DNA of 17,668 bases from contig DVLN01000060.1 of NCBI GenBank assembly GCA_018715465.1, positions 1 through 17,668 of the forward strand, read 5' to 3'. Numbering within the stretch: position 1 is the first letter of the stretch; each line of letters starts with the position of its first letter. A program made the translations under genes and the position numbers. Below, piece by piece: positions 14,510-17,668 of the stretch. The stretch is from Candidatus Faecivivens stercorigallinarum. Lineage in GTDB: Bacteria; Bacillota; Clostridia; Oscillospirales; Ruminococcaceae. The notes under the pieces were generated by a model, which made no database searches, was not told where the DNA came from, and saw only the letters and a list, made by a program, of their open reading frames with translations.

Positions 14510-15094
14510 TCAGGAACCGGCCAGCAGCATCTGGTCGACAAAATACAGTCCTGCACCGACCGCTTCTTTGATCGCAGTGGTGGTGAAGGTCGCGCCGGTG
14601 ATGGCGTCTACCTCTTCGGAAGAGGTGATGCCGGGGAAGGTCGCGATATAGCTCTCGTCCGCACATTTTGCGCCAAAACCGGGAGTCTCAGAGTGCTGCA
14701 GCGGGCTGAAACCGGTGACTGTTCCATTCAGATCGACACCCAGTGCAATTGTGATGTCGCCGCCGTAACCACCTTTGGAAACAGCTGAAAGTACATAGCC
14801 AATCACATTGCCGCTTCCGTCCAGCGCAGTCATCACGTCGGTGACCGAACCGGTCGTATAGCCAGCAGCCGGAATCTCAGTCGCGGCAGAAGCCAGCAGC
14901 TCATCAGCCCCGTCCACTGCGCCAAACGACGCGGCATCGGGATAAACAGAGACATACGCTTCGGCCTTTGCAGCCAGCTGCGCCTGTTCAATCGGGCCTG
15001 TGGTCAGCTCATTGACAAAGGAAAGCAGCAGCCCGGCAACCAATGTGATCGCACAGAGGATCAGGGCGTTGCCGACAGGTCTTTCTTTCTTCAT
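14510..15094 (-). CDS. rnfG: Rnf complex FMN-binding subunit RnfG
   Basis: The 194-residue protein has one N-terminal membrane helix (about 8-28) and an extracytoplasmic FMN-binding domain. The site D163-AITGAT-FT carries a threonine (Thr169) expected to be covalently linked to FMN by ApbE. SETPGFGAKC (135-144) is the usual family motif. It relays electrons across the outer face of the Rnf complex. The start overlaps the rnfD stop by 4 nt (ATGA), and AAAGGAGG precedes it. Confidence 0.96.
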   Translation of the reverse strand: MKKERPVGNALILCAITLVAGLLLSFVNELTTGPIEQAQLAAKAEAYVSVYPDAASFGAVDGADELLASAATEIPAAGYTTGSVTDVMTALDGSGNVIGYVLSAVSKGGYGGDITIALGVDLNGTVTGFSPLQHSETPGFGAKCADESYIATFPGITSSEEVDAITGATFTTTAIKEAVGAGLYFVDQMLLAGS

Positions 15095-16050
15095 GCCTTG
15101 ACGCCTCCTTTGCCTTTTTTGCGTCCGAACGGAGCCGGAACGGTGAATCTCTCAATCAGTGGCACCGCCATATTGGAGATGATGATGGCGTAGGATACGC
15201 CCTCAGCCGACTTGCCAACCACACGGAACAGCGCGGTCAGGAAACCGATCAGCACCGCGTAGATGATCTGTCCCACCGGCGTGATCGGGCTGGTGACATA
15301 GTCGGTTGCCATAAAGAAAGCACCGATCAGCAATCCACCGCCGAACAGATGGGCCAGCAGATAGCTGCCTGTAGGCATTCCGCTGCCGTTTACAAGGTTG
15401 AGCAGGATGATAAAGACCATCGTCGACAGGATGTATGTGCCGGGGATGCGGATACTGATGACCTTTTTGATCAGCAGGTATGCGGCACCCACCAGAATCG
15501 CGATGACCGAAGTCTCACCAATACAGCCGGAATAGTTGCCGATAAACATTTGCAGCAGATCAACGCTCTCCCCCGCTTTCATTGCCGTCAGAGGGGTCGC
15601 CGCAGAAATTCCATCGACGACCGGAAAAGTCGTCATCTGCGAGCCAAACGAGATCAGCAGGAAACACCGTCCGACCAGCGCCGGGTTCATGAAGTTCTGA
15701 CCCAGACCGCCGAACAGCTGCTTGACCACCAGAATCGCAAATACGCTGCCCAGCGCTACCATCCAAAGCGGCAATGTCGCAGGCAGGTTGACCGCAAGAA
15801 TCATGCCGGTGACGACCGCGCTCCAGTCTCCAATGGTGACTGGCCGTCTAACCAGCTTTTCATAGACAAACTCGGTCAGCGTCGCCGCTGCAACCGAAAC
15901 CAGAATCACCAGCAGTGCCTGATACCCAAAATTATATATACCAAAAAGGCAGGCCGGCAGCAGCGCAATCGCAACGTCGCGCATAATCGAATTGGTACCG
16001 GTCTCCGAACGCAGATGCGGGGAAACCGAAACATTATACATTTCGTTCAA
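15091..16050 (-). CDS. rnfD: Rnf complex membrane subunit RnfD
   Basis: The 319-residue integral membrane protein (NqrB/RnfD family, about nine to ten helices) carries covalent FMN in the known homologues. The likely flavinylation segment is VVDGISAATPL (144-154), with Thr152 as the acceptor and SAAT instead of SGAT. FFMATDYVTSP (246-256) is another family motif. Start choice: AAGGAG is 9 nt from a TTG at 16050, giving MNEMYNVSVSPHLRS, which matches the short N-terminus of homologues. The ATG at 16041 lies 18 nt from the ribosome binding site and is less likely. The upstream in-frame codons overlap rnfC and are not used. Confidence 0.94.
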   Translation of the reverse strand: MNEMYNVSVSPHLRSETGTNSIMRDVAIALLPACLFGIYNFGYQALLVILVSVAAATLTEFVYEKLVRRPVTIGDWSAVVTGMILAVNLPATLPLWMVALGSVFAILVVKQLFGGLGQNFMNPALVGRCFLLISFGSQMTTFPVVDGISAATPLTAMKAGESVDLLQMFIGNYSGCIGETSVIAILVGAAYLLIKKVISIRIPGTYILSTMVFIILLNLVNGSGMPTGSYLLAHLFGGGLLIGAFFMATDYVTSPITPVGQIIYAVLIGFLTALFRVVGKSAEGVSYAIIISNMAVPLIERFTVPAPFGRKKGKGGVKA

Positions 16051-16063
16051 GTTCAGACACTCC

Positions 16064-17416
16064 TTACTCTGCGGATTTAGCCGCTGCTTTGGCCTTCGCT
16101 TCACGGCGCAGACGGTTGACCGAAGTTTTGCCGTATTTAAACGACTGGGTCAGCGTGCGGTGGGCAGGACATACAATCGTACAGCAGCCGCATTCAATGC
16201 ACTCCATACCGCCCAGCTTCTCAAACTGCTCAAAGTTGTCATTGTCCGCCGCAACCTGCATCATCTGAGGGACCAGACGCTCCGGGCAGGCCTGTACGCA
16301 CCGCCCGCAATGGATGCAGGGGCTGGACGGGTTCTCCGCGACCGGGTCCTTCTCAAATGCCAGAATCGACGAGGAGGTCTTCTGCACCGGAATGTCCAGC
16401 GTATACATCGCAGTACCCATCATCGGGCCACCCGAGATCAGCTTCTCCGGCTCAACAGAAAATCCACCCGCAGCTTCCAAAACACTGCGATGGCTGCACC
16501 CGACAAAAACTTCCAGGTTGCAGGGGCTCTTGACCGCATCTCCGGTTACCGTCATGACCGTTGTGATCAGCGGGGTGGAACAGCAGACCGCCTGATAAAC
16601 CGCGATGACAGTCGCGACATTGCTGACGATACAGCCGGCGTCAAACGGCAGCATCGAAGAGTTGATGTCCTGACCGGTGATCGCATGAATCAGCATCCGT
16701 TCGCCGCCCTGTGGGTATTTGGTCTTGAGTGCCTCAACATGGATGCGGGACTCGCCTGCCGTCTTTTCAGTCAGCAGCCGGATTGCTTCCGGTTTGTTGT
16801 CCTCAATACCGATCACACCCTGTGCATTCGGGAAAAGAGAAAGGATCACCTTCAGACCCTCCAGCAGCTCTTCCGAACGCTCCAGCATCAGCCGATAGTC
16901 GGTGGTCAGGTAAGGCTCACATTCGGCACCATTGACAATGACGTATTTAACTTTGCTGTCGTCTTTGGTCGTCAGTTTGACATGGGTCGGGAAACCTGCA
17001 CCACCCAGGCCGACAATTCCGGCGTCCCGGATAATATCCCGAATCTGTGCAGGAGTGAGGGATGATGGGTCCCGTTTTTCTCCCAGACCGGGCACCGGTT
17101 CAAATTTTCCGTCGCTTTCAATGACAATTGAATCTCTCGTCTCTCCGACAACGGCCGTTCTGGGTTCAATCGCCCGAACTGTACCGGAAACTGAACTGCA
17201 GATTCCCGCCGAAACAAAACCGCCGGGTGCAGCGATCTGCTGTCCCATCAGCACATGGTCACCCGGTTTGACCGTCGGAACGGCCGGCGCGCCAATATGC
17301 TGGGAGAGCGGAAATACCATTTCACCGGACGGTTCAACCCGGCGGATCGGACTGTCCTTTGCCAGTGCCTTTCCATCAGACGGGTGTACCCCCCGCAAAA
17401 ATGTTTTCAGGCTCAT
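16064..17416 (-). CDS. rnfC: Rnf complex NADH-interacting subunit RnfC
   Basis: The 450-residue peripheral subunit exchanges electrons with NAD(H). The N-terminal barrel-like domain (about 1-110) is followed by the flavin/nucleotide-binding motif GLGGAGFPTHVK (136-147) and GAECEPY (163-169). Two 4Fe-4S motifs follow: CIHCGRCVQACP (367-378) and CIECGCCTIVCP (406-417). The C-terminus ends in a short Lys/Ala-rich tail. The ATG at 17416 is preceded by AAAGAAGG. An in-frame TTG at 17437 is not needed. It is the first gene of the leftward rnfCDGEAB cluster. Confidence 0.97.
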   Translation of the reverse strand: MSLKTFLRGVHPSDGKALAKDSPIRRVEPSGEMVFPLSQHIGAPAVPTVKPGDHVLMGQQIAAPGGFVSAGICSSVSGTVRAIEPRTAVVGETRDSIVIESDGKFEPVPGLGEKRDPSSLTPAQIRDIIRDAGIVGLGGAGFPTHVKLTTKDDSKVKYVIVNGAECEPYLTTDYRLMLERSEELLEGLKVILSLFPNAQGVIGIEDNKPEAIRLLTEKTAGESRIHVEALKTKYPQGGERMLIHAITGQDINSSMLPFDAGCIVSNVATVIAVYQAVCCSTPLITTVMTVTGDAVKSPCNLEVFVGCSHRSVLEAAGGFSVEPEKLISGGPMMGTAMYTLDIPVQKTSSSILAFEKDPVAENPSSPCIHCGRCVQACPERLVPQMMQVAADNDNFEQFEKLGGMECIECGCCTIVCPAHRTLTQSFKYGKTSVNRLRREAKAKAAAKSAE

Positions 17417-17452
17417 GAGATACCTTCTTTCTGACAAAAATAAGAATAAATG

Positions 17453-17491
17453 AAAAAACGCTCAACTATACCCTTTCGGTATCGTTATAGC
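17453..17491 (-). terminator. Terminator-like hairpin in the rnfC leader (possible attenuator)
   Basis: Between the rnf promoter and rnfC, the minus strand can fold as GCT..AAC.ATACC, loop GAAAG, then GGTAT.GTT..AGC, with small internal mismatches. GTTTTTTC follows directly. The layout of hairpin, T-run and gene about 37 nt further on resembles a leader attenuator. The stem is interrupted, so its strength is uncertain. Confidence 0.45.
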
Positions 17492-17498
17492 TTCATAT

Positions 17499-17527
17499 AT
17501 TTTACCACATATTGTGGATAATACCAA
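17499..17527 (-). promoter_or_regulatory. SigA-type promoter of the rnfCDGEAB operon
   Basis: On the minus strand TTGGTA (17527-17522) and TAAAAT (17504-17499) are 17 nt apart. The leader to the rnfC ATG is about 75 nt. Confidence 0.65.
17505..17517. promoter_or_regulatory. Palindrome inside the rnf promoter spacer
   Basis: CCACATATTGTGG is a perfect 5-bp inverted repeat around a TAT centre. It lies between the -35 and -10 of the rnf promoter and abuts the -10. A protein bound here would block RNA polymerase, so it is a candidate operator. It does not match a Rex site well enough to be named as one. Confidence 0.45.
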
Positions 17528-17629
17528 GAGTCTTTTACATTTTTCGTATATTGTACCAATTTCCTATGGGTAGTTAGCGAATGCTCGTTGTGTTCATTCA
17601 CAATAGCATAACCATTTACCGGAAAAATA

Positions 17630-17658
17630 TTTACATTTTACCGCAAAAGGAATATACT
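17630..17658 (+). promoter_or_regulatory. SigA-type promoter for a gene beyond the right edge
   Basis: TTTACA (17630-17635) and TATACT (17653-17658) are 17 nt apart on the plus strand. TTTACCGG (17615-17622) ends 7 nt upstream of the -35, and TTTACCG recurs at 17637-17643. The gene it drives is outside the window. The layout is nearly identical to that of the galE promoter. Confidence 0.6.
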
Positions 17659-17668
17659 GTTTTTAATT

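Noticed and set aside
15590..15620. SAAT instead of SGAT at the RnfD flavinylation site
   Set aside because: Replacement of this glycine is frequent in clostridial RnfD as I recall, and the acceptor threonine and following Pro-Leu are retained, so loss of flavinylation is not indicated.
17505..17517. The palindrome in the rnf promoter as a Rex operator
   Set aside because: Rex sites have TTGTGA or TTGTTA half-sites with a wider AT-rich centre. CCACATATTGTGG does not fit well, so no regulator name is assigned.

Overview
The window looks like a chromosomal segment of an anaerobic Bacillota, most likely class Clostridia (Oscillospiraceae/Ruminococcaceae-like). The evidence is a clostridial-type rnfCDGEAB cluster with a multi-cluster RnfB, strong AGGAGG-type ribosome binding sites, SigA-like promoters with 17-nt spacers, and frequent TTG/GTG starts. 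GC content is moderate by eye. I cannot name the genus from the sequence alone. There are no insertion sequences, CRISPR arrays, rRNA genes or phage genes. Genes tile the window with only short intergenic gaps, none longer than 300 bases.

Left part (1-2610). A purF-like gene runs leftwards, with its own promoter and terminator. Its phosphoribosyltransferase half is intact, but the glutaminase half has lost its N-terminal nucleophile cysteine. To its right, on the plus strand, is a tRNA-Arg(CCG) with a near-consensus promoter and a hairpin terminator. A small HD-domain protein gene follows so closely that there is no room for a promoter of its own.

Middle (2621-8529). A leftward cluster yfmF-yfmH-lgt-folD encodes a pair of M16-family peptidase-like proteins, the lipoprotein diacylglyceryl transferase and a one-carbon folate enzyme. 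A divergent galE (UDP-glucose 4-epimerase) lies on the plus strand and ends in a strong bidirectional terminator.

Right part (8543-17416). Eleven genes run leftwards. Transcription begins with rnfC-D-G-E-A-B, the membrane ferredoxin:NAD+ oxidoreductase that couples electron transfer to ion pumping. A perfect-consensus promoter then drives a two-repeat Ser/Thr-rich lipoprotein, followed by an ApbE flavin transferase lipoprotein, a membrane-anchored FMN-binding protein, a NusG-domain-II protein (EetA-like) and a Gx-transporter-like membrane protein (EetB-like). The arrangement suggests that an Rnf complex is genetically coupled to a set of extracytoplasmic covalently flavinylated proteins. ApbE would attach FMN to RnfG, RnfD and the FMN-binding protein, and Lgt (encoded elsewhere in the window) would lipidate the lipoproteins. 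The lipoprotein repeats carry D-L-S-A-G-C-T where classical flavinylation sites have D-x-x-S/T-G-A-T. This is the most interesting open question in the window.

Regulation. I see seven good promoter candidates, four intrinsic terminators, a terminator-like hairpin in the rnfC leader, a palindrome inside the rnf promoter, an apbE ribosome binding site that can be sequestered by a perfect 8-bp hairpin, and a near-identical promoter/upstream-site arrangement at galE and at the right edge of the window.
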